Positions 47,808 to 59,155 of a DNA stretch of 64,000 nt are shown here, piece by piece. The DNA lies in assembly GCA_022497155.1 (NCBI GenBank), contig MU385729.1, positions 62,001-126,000 of the forward strand, given 5' to 3'. Below the pieces are notes generated by a model. It saw nothing but the letters and a program-made list of their open reading frames with translations, did not search any database and had not been told where the DNA came from. The position numbers were made by a program, and so were the translations under genes. Each line of letters opens with the position of its first letter. Position 1 is the stretch's first letter. The DNA comes from Whalleya microplaca. Taxonomy: Eukaryota; Ascomycota; Sordariomycetes; Xylariales; Xylariaceae.

Positions 47808-49576
47808 ATGGACCCCAAGAACGATATTGAGCTTCAAATAAGGTCCCCTCGCAGCATGCCTACACGTAGCCTAATTCGAAGATCGGGAACCTCCCCTTCC
47901 AACGACGACGAGGCCCTGGTCCGACTTGGTAAACGTCCATTACTAAATCGCAGTTTTGGTTTCATGTCAATTCTCGGGTTGTCCTGCTCAGCACTGTGCT
48001 CTTGGGAAGGGATACTAGTGACATCGGTTCCAAGTTTTCTGACTGGAGGGCCGGCCGCGGTGATATGGTCATTCGTGGTCGGCTGGGCAGGAATCACCTC
48101 GGTATATACAGTGATGGCCGAACTGTCCTCGATTACCCCGACAGCAGGCGGACAATGTATGGCAAATCCCCACTTTCTATAGCTCACCTAAATTGTTGCT
48201 AAGCCCAAGTCCTACAGATCACTGGGTGGCCATAATGGCACCGGAGTCCTGCTCGAACTTCTTTACTTACTTGACTGCTTGGCTAACCACCTTGGCTTGG
48301 CAAGCCATTGCCATAACGACCACTTATCTAGTTACAACAACTCTCCAGGGCGTCGTCGTTCTAGCGCGACCAAGTTATATACCATTGCCATGGCACACAC
48401 TGCTCATTATGTGGGCTGCTATATCACTTGCAGTGCTAATAAACTCCACAACTGGCCGTTTCTTAGCAAGACTTGAAGGTCTTATCCTTATCCTGCATTT
48501 GATAGGATTCTTTGGGATATTGGTGCCCTTGGTTTATTTTTTACCATATAATGATCCATCTGTCGTTTTCACCACCTTTTTCGACAACGGTGGTTGGGGG
48601 TCTCAGGGGTTGACCTTCTTTGTGGGACTTCCATCCATCGCTAGCACATTGATAGGTAAGCATGCTTCCACCTCACGACGAATGAATTTGGTCTAAGATA
48701 TCCAGGCGCCGATTGTGCTGTGCACATGTCTGAAGAAATTCAGTCGGCCGCTACAGTGGTTCCGCAGGCCATGGTTTATACCATTTTCATCAACGGCTCC
48801 CTAGCATTTGCCATGACCATTGCTCTAATGTTTTGCCTCACCGATATTGACGCTGCAGTGGAGGCAGCGGAGACTATGTTCTACCCTTTCCTGGAAGTGT
48901 TTCAGTCTGGGCTTAACTCAACTATAGGAGCGGTTCTGATGGCTTCTGTCGTTCTCATATTAGCAGCTGCGAGTAGCGTGGGAGGATATGCCTCAGCTTC
49001 GAGGATGATATGGTCGTTTGCGAGAGACAATGGATTACCATTTTCTCGCCATCTTGCCAAAGTTGTCAATCCCTGATCGCTTAATCTCTAAGTCTAATGC
49101 TGATTATTTAAAAGCTTACTAAGAGGTCGTCTCTGCCTATCTACGCAATCTTTTCTACGATGGGCATCGCAAGTCTCATCTCGCTCATTGTGCTTGGATC
49201 TGCGGTAGCGCTCTCTGCCCTCTTGTCTCTAATTGTGGCAGCTCTGTACTCGTCCAACCTGCTAGTGTGCGGGTTGTTCTTATGGCGACGGTGCACCGGT
49301 GGATTTAAAGATGCTGAAGACCCAGGCGATCAATCAGAGGTCCTTGCATGGGGTCCCTGGAAGCTTCCTGAGCCATTCGGTATCCTCAACAACATCTTTG
49401 CCTGCCTCTATAGCGCAGTGTTGCTCTTTTGGTCATTTTGGCCCCAGACCATTGCGCCGACCCCTGAAACTTTCAATTGGAGTATCCTTATATTTGGCGC
49501 CGTGGTTCTATTTAGCGTTATTTGGTACATTCTGCGAGCTCGATATCATTTCAAGGGGCCCATTAAGGAAATCTAA
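47808..49576 (+). CDS. amino acid permease (APC superfamily, GABA/choline permease type)
   Basis: Four exons: 47808-48156, 48218-48655, 48706-49064, 49115-49576; introns 61, 50 and 50 nt; 535 aa, normal for the family. Joins restore conserved text: TAGGQ-YHWVAIMAP, STLI-GADCAVHMSEEI and AKV-LTKRSSLPIYAI. About 12 hydrophobic segments follow a ~55-residue polar N-terminus. The profile and the motifs GGPAAVIWSF, ELSSITPTAGGQYHWVA and HMSEEI fit fungal plasma-membrane amino acid/GABA/choline permeases. The last intron has a second possible acceptor AG at 49123, nine bases on and in frame. Confidence 0.9.
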
Positions 49577-50916
49577 TTCACATTTCTTGGCCTAAGTGAT
49601 GAATGGTTACTTGAATATTTCCACTTCCAAGAAATTTTCAAGATAGTACATTATCTGTAGAAACAATATGCAGCCTTAGGTAGGCTAATAACACTGTACA
49701 CCTACATACTACATAAAAACAGCCTTGCGAGCCTGTCTTTTGTTCATCTGTAATCACACACAATTTGTAGGGGTAACATTTCAGCAGCTCGTCTTAAGTT
49801 TCAGCTTGCTAAGAGGCACTTGTACTGCCTCCATACATATTTATAAGTCCATGAAAATTAAAGATTCTTCCGGCCAAGTGTTGAACAAACTTCAACAAAG
49901 TACCTATGTCTACAGTCTAACCTTGATAGCTAGCGCAGTTTTTACAATGGCGTTTTATACCTATAAATGCTGTCACAAGAACTGGGTATATTGGCTTAAA
50001 GGCACATATTTTACCTATGAGGCCTAAATAGTTGTATGACTGATAGTCTGTACTCTAGCAAGCTATTGAGAGTGTGTGAGCTATAGCTATATAGGTGTGT
50101 GGCTATGCCATACATCAGCCACCTGTGGCTGCGCCATATAACACAGGCATCCATGGCACAGGCAGCCTAACATTACTTTATATAATGTAATAAAGCTACC
50201 TAGGGAATTGAAAATACGGTTTCGCTTTCCTGCATATAGACCTACAATGAGCTATTGTATTTAAGAAAAGTGCATACAGGAAACTGCGAGGACAAGGCTT
50301 TGTGACAACGACTTGCAGGCAGAAAACTGCCATTCTCCTGCATGTTGCCAATTGCGTCCTTTGTAAACTGTATCCTAGGCTTCCAATAGACACTTTGCGA
50401 TTGATAAGGAGTGGCACGCTCGCGTTTATAAAGTATCACGCTGTTATAATATAGACTTTTGCCTAATATTTAGTTCATCGTGTGAGATATACAAGGCATG
50501 TTGGGTACATACTCGCTTGCACTTAAAACCCCAGAAAGGTCTGATCTCACTCTTAGACCAGGCTGTATGCAGGTGCGGGTAAACCATGTTGTGCTTTTAA
50601 CAAGGGTTTTGCAATGATGAGGCTAGTCGTGGACCTACGAATTGATTTGATTGGACATCGAGGCACACACTTTATCAATATAACAGGGATCATGAGTCTA
50701 GCGCACAATCGACCCGAGTAGCCGCGTAGATGCGCGACGTCACAGTTTTGAGGCTCACACTCTCATGAGTACAAATATTCCCTCTGTCTCTAGTTAATTG
50801 ACGTGAACATTACAATATATATTCCATTTTGACATTAAAGGCTGCCTCAGCTGCCCATGTCTCACCTCTGTCTCACCAGCGATGAAAAGTCTTAGACCAC
50901 AGCAGTGTAATCATCC
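49577..50916. other. intergenic, no gene seen
   Basis: Contains a diverged direct repeat of TGTGGCT..GCCATA near 50097-50140 and no supported gene. Confidence 0.5.
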
Positions 50917-53124
50917 ATGCCAGACCCGTCCATTTTCAACAATAGACAAGTACGAACCAGCGAGAACGAGGCAGCAAATACAACAACAACCAATACCTGC
51001 GACCTTCGAATGGCCCAATTCGATTATGATGAGATAGCTGTTATGGATGAAGAGGACCTCAGGGTGGGAAATGGGTTGGCAGGCGGCCATCACAATGGTC
51101 GAATGCTCGAGAGGTCGCCCTTGACAAAAACTAGAAGCCTGTCAGATGGGGATGGAACACAATTGTCCCCCTCTCCACATATTGTTGAAGCCTCGAGGCG
51201 CACATCAAAGGATGACAGCTCCTTGGTGAAAGATCGGAGTCAAAATACTATGGTTACTACACCGGTGACTCCACGCCGTCCCGACTTTCCACTCCGCGGC
51301 CTATCGCTTCAGATGCCCCAGCGCGATCCGGCCTCGCCTGTGCAAACCTCTATGTACATCAATCCCGCCCCGCTATCTCCGAAGCTCGACCATTCGCAGA
51401 TTTATGCTTCTCCAACCAACATACTTCCTCGACGGTCGCGCGGCCTGGATTTCTCAAGGGCTGCTACGAGCCTGCACCACTCGACCCTTGCTGAACAGTC
51501 ATCGCCTGACTCATCACCTACACTCGGCGGACGAGCTATAAATATTCCTGGGCGAGGTAATGGTGAGCACGGAGCAGAGCAATCAGCGACGTCGTTATGG
51601 TCCCTCATGGGCAATCAAGAGCGCATGAATATATCTAGCTCCGTGGGAAGCATGAATCCCTTGGTCTCGGATTCTTCGTCAAGCTCTGACGATGACGGCC
51701 TTATGGATGAGGAAATGGAAGATTCTATATTGACTACCCCACAGGTTGCTAAGGGCAACTCGCAGATCGGTAGTCTAACGCCTACACCAGGTAGCAATGT
51801 GGTCCCGTGGATGCCCGGGGTTTCGCCTGCAGTCAACAGTCTTTCGAGCTTCCGGACGCGGCCCCGGAGACAACCGAAGAAGAAGATGCGCCTAGGATTC
51901 AATGCCGCAGCACCGCCCGCATTTTCTAAATCACCGCCCAACAACGTCGTGAAGGACATCAGGGACGTTCCAATGCCTCATGCGCGAAGGGAAAGCATCA
52001 GCTGGGCAGCCAATCAACTACACATTTCAGGCAGCGAGAACGAGGACAGGATGATGGAGACAGGCGAAGCATTTTCCACCCCGCCGCGAGATGGAGTGAG
52101 AGGCGTTGTTAAACGCGTTGTCACAAGGAGAGGAAATCTTCTGGTGAGTCCAATTACCTTACATGGATGCGATGATCGCTAATGAGTACTTCAGCCCAAA
52201 ACGAAAGGCTTCGCACGTATTCGTGCCGCCCTTGCAGAGGAAAATGCCCCAATAGACTCCGAAGTTCGCCGAGAAGCAGAAGTGGTTCGTCAGGTTTACG
52301 AAAGCGATGTAGATTTCGAGACTCGCGTGACGCCAACAGGCCCCCCTCCGCCTATTGATATCGTAAATGCACCGGGCACGCGTTCTTCACCCAATCTAGC
52401 TACCGGCCAGGATTCTCTCGATGATATACCCGAAGACGACATGATGACCGACTCGACCCTGTCAAGTAGCTTCAAGCAGCAGGCCATGAAGAACTCGAAG
52501 GGCAGCAAGAACTTCTGGGAGAACTTCTCCGAGAACGGTAGCCTCTCCGGTACCAGGGTGACGCCGCCACCTCCCGCTTTCATGCCCAGAGGATCGTCGT
52601 CTGGAATAAGCGAAGATGTTAATATGGATTCGCCATCATTATCAGCCGGGTCCGGCAGCATCTTCGGCCCCGGTGCCGGATCGGCGCTTAGCGGACTTGG
52701 CAACGACAGCCAAAGGTCCGAGACACCGCAGGCCGCCTCAGGATCCGTGTCACAGGGAGGCAGCGTCCCGCCGACCGCCGCCGAGATCACCCGCCGTATC
52801 AACAACAAGCGGCGGAGGGACGACGACTTCGACCCGAATATCTTCAAGCGGAGAGCGGTGAGCCCGGGCATGAGCGTGCACAACTCCCCCATCATGCAGA
52901 GCCCGCTGCAGCGGGACATGGCCCCCTGGGGCTCACGCCCCGGAAGCAACCACGGCGGCGACAAGGCCTCGGGCACGCCGAGCGAGAACGGGAGCTCCGC
53001 CGGGGGCAACAACGGCGCAGCCACCAGCGGGCCGAGGCCCATCAATGGCCCTGGTAAGGGCCGCGTGGGCTTCCAGGGCATGGTGGACACGAATGACGGT
53101 CTGATGCGCATGAGCATTGAGTAA
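50917..53124 (+). CDS. disordered nuclear-type protein, conserved fungal, unknown function
   Basis: Two exons, 50917-52143 and 52195-53124, joined across a 51-nt intron (GTGAGT...TTCAG, GCTAATG branch site); 718 aa. Nearly all of it is low-complexity Ser/Pro/Gly/Asn-rich with many SP/TP sites. Islands of order: a basic patch RPRRQPKKKMRLGF, the most conserved-looking block PKTKGFARIRAALAEE...DSEVRREAEVVRQVYESD right after the intron, and a second basic patch INNKRRRDDDFDPNIFKRR. A tail repeats SGTPSENGSS. These suggest a nuclear regulator with CDK-type sites. I recognise no named family. An in-frame ATG at 51010 is an alternative start. Confidence 0.75.
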
Positions 53125-53642
53125 GGAGCATGTGTATTCATGGGGTTTACGGCGTTAGGCGGTGTCCTTGCATTTATCGTGATTTACTTGTGGCTACCTA
53201 CCTACCATTAGAACGGCATAGTTATATCGGGGAGGCGCTATGGCTTCGGGGCATGGACAGGTGTTTCGGAATTTCGGGTATTTCAGTATTAGTATCCCCT
53301 TTAACGGCGCTATCGCTAAGGCGCCATTCCATATCCTCATGAGCTATGACAGATGCAATAGATTTCACCACGATATTCTCTATTTGTCAGTTGTCTATGG
53401 TACCGTATGATACATGTGGAGAGTCATCGAGATAACTTGTGGTGTGGGTTACATACTGTCGTATCGGCCATCCGTGGGCTGTAGTGTTGGAGAAGTTGTG
53501 ACCTACGTTTCCGCCCGGGCATCCAACCGCTTTCGTCAACTCTTGAGTATGTAAAATACGGCTCCAGCGGGTATTTCGAAAAGTCAAAGGTTCAGCCCTT
53601 GAGAGGCAGGTGCTTGAGGTATTACTCAAACATATAGTATTC

Positions 53643-53678
<36 letters not shown>

Positions 53679-54427
53679 CTTACCTGGAAACTTCGGGCTC
53701 GCCCACACGTCCATGCTCGGTTCCGGTGTGGAGTATTTCGCCCTCGCTTCTACCGTCGCTATTACGGCGGCCGTCTCGCGAGAGCCAAGACGCCCCGTAA
53801 CTCGTTATTGATTACATCAACGGCGTTGGGTCGCGCCGTGGCTATGAAGGAAGCCCAACTGATAGCAAGATATACGGTTAGCTCGCTAAGTGGACGTTCC
53901 AGTGTTACTAATACCATATCTACCACTTTACTACGCTCCTTTATCGTATCACACACGCGGAAGAAGAACAGTGATCGGTAACCCGGATGATTAGAAATCG
54001 AGAGCGGCCACCTGCATAACGCACTCCTTGCACCACACCAGTGGAAGAAATACACGGCGAAGCACCCACAAGGGCTGCACGACATCGGCAAGAGCCGAAG
54101 GAAGCGAGAAATTCGGTCCCGAGGAGCTCCTGCTGCATACTCTGTGTTGATCATTCCTCAGCTCCGTGTACCTATCACATTTGACTGTAGACTCTGTTGT
54201 AAACAGATAGTCTAAATAAGAGCTCTCTCTTCTAACTTAGCTGGGAATATTCTGTTTGTTTATATTATCATCGACTTACAGTCCGCTCCTCTACCTACCT
54301 ACCTATCTATCTCCCTATCCTCCGTCTTCCTCCTCCCAACAACCCTCCAGCCAGCCAAGCTACCTATCGTCCTACCTACCTACCAACCCGTCCAGCCAGC
54401 CACCCACCCAGCCCACACCTCCCAACC
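53125..54427. other. intergenic with microsatellite and CTACC tracts
   Basis: No gene supported. It holds (AT)13, and CTACCTACC-type tracts near 53201 and 54291-54382 form the leader of the cupin gene. The 180-codon frame 54256-54798 overlaps the cupin exon and is its shadow. Confidence 0.5.
53643..53668. repeat. (AT)13 microsatellite
   Basis: Thirteen AT units, followed by GTATGTATG. Confidence 0.95.
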
Positions 54428-55036
54428 ATGCCCCTCCGCGGCCCCGTCTCCGTACGCCACTGCACGCGCGCCAACAGCGAGAAGATCAGCCTGGGGCCCG
54501 CGACCATCTACCTCCTCGAAGACGGGTCGTCGACGGACACGCGCGTGGGGTGCATGCTGATGGAGCTGCCGCCCGGCACCGCGGGCCCGCCGATGCACTG
54601 GCACCGCTTCCACGACGAGTGCTTCCTGGTGACGAGGGGGACCGTCACGTTCGCGACGCCCGAGGGGGATGTGAGTGCGGGGGTGGGCGAGATGGTGGTC
54701 GTGCCGCCCAGGGCCGTGCATACCTTCCGCAATGCGAGTCTGGAGGTCGAGGCGGAGTTTTATATGACGGCTACGCCGGGGTATTATATCGATTGTGAGT
54801 CGTGAGTGGGGGGTTGGGTGTCTTCTCTCTTCACCCGGGGTTTAAGGGGGGAGTGTGTCTGCGTATAAGAGAAGAGACTTGTCGTTGTTTTTTAGTGCTG
54901 ACGGGTGGTTTGCATGCTAGATTTCCGTGCCTTGGGCAAGGTGACCTCGACGGGTCAACAGGTAACCGAAGAGCAGACTAAGCACCTCATGGAGTTGTTT
55001 GGGACTTTCCCTCCTGATGTCGAGTCTGAGCCGTGA
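54428..55036 (+). CDS. single-domain cupin protein
   Basis: Two exons, 54428-54794 and 54921-55036, with a 126-nt intron (GTGAGT...GCTAG, CTGAC branch site near 54898); 160 aa. Cupin motif 1 is seen as MHWHRFHDECFLVTRG (two His and a Glu), and motif 2 as VVVPPRAVHTFRN, so the metal site is complete. The tail after the barrel, YFRALGKVTSTGQQVTEEQTKHLMELFGTFPPD, is helical and usual for fungal small cupins. The substrate of such stand-alone cupins is unknown. The gene is GC-rich compared with its flanks. Confidence 0.85.
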
Positions 55037-55449
55037 GGGCTGGGAGTTGAGGGTTGAAGTTGGCATGCTATGGACCTAGACGGTTGTAGTTGATAATAAA
55101 CGGTCGAATTGGGTTGAGGTCAGTAAGCATGGTGAAACGTATCAAGCCTTCTCGCAATAACTGCTCAGCTCTAGGCATGGGTGATTTAGTTGTGTTATCA
55201 CGCATACGGTTGAAGATTACTCTTTGCATATACAAGCGTGCCGCATATCTATAGTTCCCTTTCCCGGTAATGATTCTTCTCGCTGCCCTGATGTCAACAT
55301 AGCATCCAGAACGCAAATGGCTCTTTAGTCTACTAAAAGGGGAGAAAAGAAGAAGTTTTCAGGTCATTCCAGGAGAAAAGTCATCGACAGTTTACTTGAC
55401 ATTCTTGTCTTTAAATAAGGTTCCGCAGTCCCTTATTCAATATATTTGA
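55037..55449. other. intergenic between convergent genes
   Basis: Short spacer between the cupin and Fpg 3' ends; no gene. Confidence 0.5.
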
Positions 55450-56713
55450 CTATGTTGCAGTGCGACTGAGTCTAGTAGATCGTCTCCTCCCAAGCTCAGC
55501 TGAAGGTTCCGTCGGTTTCTCCTCTTTCTTGCCCTTCCTTGATTTTTTCGTCTCACTGGGTATAGGCTTCGCCTCCTTTTCCTCCTCCTTGACAGCTGTC
55601 GACTGTTTAGTCCTAGATTTCTTGCTTGGACGCCCCGCAGACTTGGCCTCCCCAGCTTCACGTTTAGCAGCACTCTTGCTTTCGAAGAAACGACTTTCCG
55701 TGCCATTCTCCGCGGGCGTGGATTCTTCTTCTTCTTCTCCTTCGTCGTCTACTGTTGTCTGTCCTTTCTTCTTCTGTACGCTGGGGACCACGCAGCTCGT
55801 CCGCCCGCCCACGGTGATGAAGGTGATCTTCTCGCCGTTCGGCAACGTGGTGGCCGAGTCCTTCTTCCCCTTGCCCCACCGGTGGTTGAAGAGCCAGTGG
55901 GCAGGGAACTGTTCCGAATCTCCCAGTTTGTCAACTGCGGTATCACACACGTATTGGATGGCCTTGAATAGTGTGCTGATGTCCGCATCATCGAAGTCGT
56001 CGCAGTACTGCTCGGGATGCAGTTTGGCCTGGTACATGATCTCGTCACCGACCCAGTTGCCGATCCCGCTGATCGTGGCCTGGTCCAGCAACAGCGCCTT
56101 GATGGGCACGTGTCTACTCCTCATCTTCCGCCTGAGGAAATCCTCCGTGAACACGTCCTTGTCCGCCACGGGGTCCGGCCCGTTCTCGGCCAGCGGCGTG
56201 TGCTTCCTGATGTCCTTGCCCGGGCAGTCGACCAAGCGGATGCGCCCGAAGCGCCTGGCGTCCGTGAACGCCACCTCGACCCGGGGGTCGCCGTCCGTCT
56301 CGAGCTGGAACTTCCAGTACTTCGGCGGCCACTGCGCCTTGTCGGCCTTGGCCGTCTTCTCGAGGTACCGCGTGTAGCCCGTCTGCACGCCGCGGATCTG
56401 CACCCAGCCGGTCATGCCCAGGTGCATGACGGCGTGGGGCGGGCTGTCGAGCAGCAGCCAGAAGTACTTGCCCTGCCTCCCGACATCCTCGACCGTCTTC
56501 CCCGTCAGCGCCTTTGCGAAGGCTGGGCCGCTGGTCCCGACTTTCCCGAACACATTGGCGTCGTCAGGCGCCAGGACCTTGGCGATCTTCTTGTCGACTA
56601 GATATTCGCGGAGGAAATGGGTGACTCGGGCAACTGGGCATGGTCAGTATGATGGATCGTTGGTATTGGCGTATTTGTATTCTCGTCTTCTCACCTTCAG
56701 CTATTTCGGGCAT
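55450..56713 (-). CDS. fpg: formamidopyrimidine-DNA glycosylase (zincless Fpg/MutM-like)
   Basis: Two minus-strand exons: 56713-56695 encodes only MPEIAE plus one base; after a 61-nt intron (GTGAGA...CCCAG, CTGAC branch site) 56633-55450 follows; 400 aa. P2 and E3, the catalytic N-terminal residues exposed after Met removal, are present. Further landmarks: VEDVGRQGKYFWLLL (beta-hairpin lysine), HLGMTGWVQI, DARRFGRIRL, LLDQATISGIGNWVGDEIMYQAKLHPEQ (helix-two-turn-helix) and FITVGGRTSCVVPSVQKKKG, which replaces the bacterial zinc finger. Such enzymes excise oxidised purines and cut the AP site. About 115 C-terminal residues are an acidic then Lys/Glu-rich tail with basic nuclear-signal-like stretches. 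Confidence 0.93.
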
Positions 56714-56946
56714 GACAGCAACCAGTAGTGATGCACACAAACTGACAAATCAGAAAGGACGCTTTAGAATTATACCCAGAAGCTAATATGCAACTATCTC
56801 TATGTGAGAGTGGACAAACTCGTTGACGTCAGAGCTGGTTGGCTTAATTAGGGGCTTGGTGAAAATACTACCTAGATTGGCTTTAATAGGCACGCGTCTA
56901 CCATGTGCTGGACGCGTCGTATGTACGGATGTACTTGCATAGATTA

Positions 56947-57017
56947 CCGCAGACTTTCGACAATTTCAGAGCTTGGCGGACCCACTTATTATAGGCCTAG
57001 GCTGCTTATAGCCTAGT
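56947..57017. repeat. left terminal inverted repeat (71 bp)
   Basis: Matches the reverse complement of the right end at all 71 positions; the next base differs. Confidence 0.95.
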
Positions 57018-57087
57018 ATATAGTCAAAGCTTAAACTCTATTTGCAACTTCAACACTCAGTTACTTATATAACAACTAACTAACTAC

Positions 57088-58932
57088 CTAGTTAAACCAG
57101 TTATTATATATGTCCTGCTGCCTATTATACTCCTCTAACCTGGCTACTAAAACTGCTTTAGTACCACTATAAGGCAGCCTTTTCTCTTTACACATCTGTG
57201 ATAATACCTTATTAGTCTCTTTATATAAAGGACTAGGAGGTATAATCAACGCCTCCTCTATTAACTCCTCTTGATCGTGACTTATAGAACCCGGCTCAGG
57301 CCTATATATAGTGTCTATAGGGTTGACTTCAGTTGAGTTATCAACTAAAGTTAAGTCTCGAAGAGCCTTTCGTAAGTCTTCGTGTTGTTGTAAACTAAGA
57401 CCTTTTATCTTTATAAGATGATCTTCTGACGAATCAGGTCTTATAGAGACTCCGGTTTGCTTAAACCCTTTTCGAATAAGACGTATATAATGAGGTTCTT
57501 TAAGTCGTATAACAACTTGTGCAACTATAATAGCTGTTTTAACTCGTTGATCAGAAGTTGATAACGGAGGAAGAGACTCTCCTAAGTCTTTATACCTTTG
57601 AACTCTCTCTTCAAGCCATATATCGTTATACTCTCTTAGTAGTTGTTTAACTACTTTATTTAAGTGAGTATCTAAGACTTGAAGATAACTAGTCATCCCT
57701 CCAGGAATCATAGCGGGTAACGTACTTATAGACTTTAAAAACTCTTTAATATTAGAAGTGTTATGAAACGTTGCCACATCCATTATTAATAAAGTCTTTT
57801 CGTCTTAAGTATAGTCTTTGAGTTCGGTATTAATCCATTGAGTCATAAGCTCTTCGTTGTTATAAGCCGTTTCGTTAAACTCAACTGTAACTTCAGGAGG
57901 GTATAACTTAAACTCTTCCGTATACTCAGAGTTATTAGCTCCATGGAATATAAGTTTAGGCTTAAGAAAAGTCCCTTCGGCTGTTATATATAAGACCAAA
58001 GTAGCTTGTCTTTTATTCCAACCACTCCTATCACTTTTGGCTGATATAATAGTTAAACCTTTTGTCTCATAGGTATAACCATCTAAAAACTCAAAAGGTA
58101 TAGGAGTTTCATCCATATTAATAACTCTAGTTAACTCAAACTAACGAAGAGGTAAAGACTCAAAGTTATTAGGACTACTAAGTAGTTATAAAGACAAAAA
58201 AGGGTTCTAACGAGGGTTATTATAAGGACGGCTGTGTTTCCTTATAAATAAAAAAAACGATAAACAGGCACTATACACATCTTCAGGGGCTTTAGAAAAG
58301 TGTTTAGTTACCCGTCTTCGAGTTAAGTTATGTCTTTTTAAGAAATTCTGAAACCAACCAGAACTAAATTAAAAGACTGGAAAAAGTTCTATAAGGTATA
58401 AACTCTTAAATAAAATTAAAGAATGACTTCGAAACCAGGCTTTAGTAACAGGTTAACTTTGAAGACGTACATCAATAAAGAGCTTATAGAGTTGACTTTC
58501 AAGATCAGGCCAATAGGGTATAATAGATAATCTCTTTCCGTAACTATTAGTTAAGATAAAGTCTCTTTTAAGCCACTATACAGCTATAGTTGTTGAAGGA
58601 ATCTTAAAATAAGCAGCTGCTTCAGAATAGGTAGGTCGCCTATAACCTTCTTCTATAGGAATTAAATCGGTTAAAGAAATAGTTCTTATTGGTTGGTTAT
58701 AAAGTTAAGTTAAGTGTATGGGAGTTAAAGGAACTCTATAATTCGATAACCACACTAACACTTCTATTTTTTTCTCTTTAAAGTGTCTTAGTTTAATAGT
58801 TTTATAAGGAGTAGTTCGTTTTATAATCCGTTAAGAGAGTGATTTAATAGGTCGGCCTTGTTTTTTAGGTTATGGGGTAATTATAGTCTCTTCAACTGGT
58901 TATTGAGACTCTAGTATAATAGTATCAGCCAT
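57088..58932 (-). pseudogene. pogo-like transposase, eleven in-frame stops
   Basis: From the minus-strand ATG at 58932 to TAA at 57088 the frame is constant (1845 nt, no frameshift) but interrupted by eleven TAA/TAG codons and no TGA. Regions in order: a basic leader; a psq/HTH-like segment YSEAAAYFKIPSTTI; a CENP-B-type DNA-binding part around VTKAWFRSH and FSSGWFQNFLKRHNL; catalytic aspartates in NMDETPIPF, LIMDVATFHN and MTSYLQVLD. The last ~35 residues (SQMCKEKRLPYSGTKAVLVARLEEYNRQ) have the helix-turn-helix look of a SAP domain. The stops sit where Gln is expected, e.g. TAG before WLKR, suggesting CAA/CAG changed to TAA/TAG. Longest uninterrupted part is 231 codons. Confidence 0.9.
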
Positions 58933-59084
58933 AGTAACTAAGGTATAATAGGTATAGTAGTATAGTAGTGTTGTATTGGTAAGGTAAGTGGTTAGGTAAT
59001 AAGGTAGTATATAAGTTGAAAGAGAAAAATTCAGTTGAAAGAATTAAAGTTTTTGATATCACATGACTGAAACTAAGTCTATAC

Positions 59085-59155
59085 ACTAGGCTATAAGCAG
59101 CCTAGGCCTATAATAAGTGGGTCCGCCAAGCTCTGAAATTGTCGAAAGTCTGCGG
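59085..59155. repeat. right terminal inverted repeat (71 bp)
   Basis: Exact inverse copy of the left repeat. Confidence 0.95.

Larger units (their letters stand above)
56947..59155 (-). mobile_element. complete pogo-like (Tc1/mariner superfamily) DNA transposon
   Basis: A 2209-bp element between TA dinucleotides (56945-56946 and 59156-59157), consistent with TA target duplication. Inverted repeats of 71 bp are identical (56947-57017 and 59085-59155), beginning CCGCAGACTTTCGAC. The interior is clearly AT-richer than the flanks and carries one transposase frame on the minus strand with eleven stops. Family assigned from the CENP-B-like helix-turn-helix region and DDD-type catalytic core. Confidence 0.93.

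Noticed and set aside
54256..54798. 180-codon frame over the cupin gene
   Set aside because: Shifted shadow of the cupin exon extended through CTACC repeats.
57088..58932. Reassigned genetic code (TAA/TAG as Gln) in the transposon
   Set aside because: All neighbouring genes use TAA/TAG as stops, and CpA-to-TpA mutation explains the pattern more simply.
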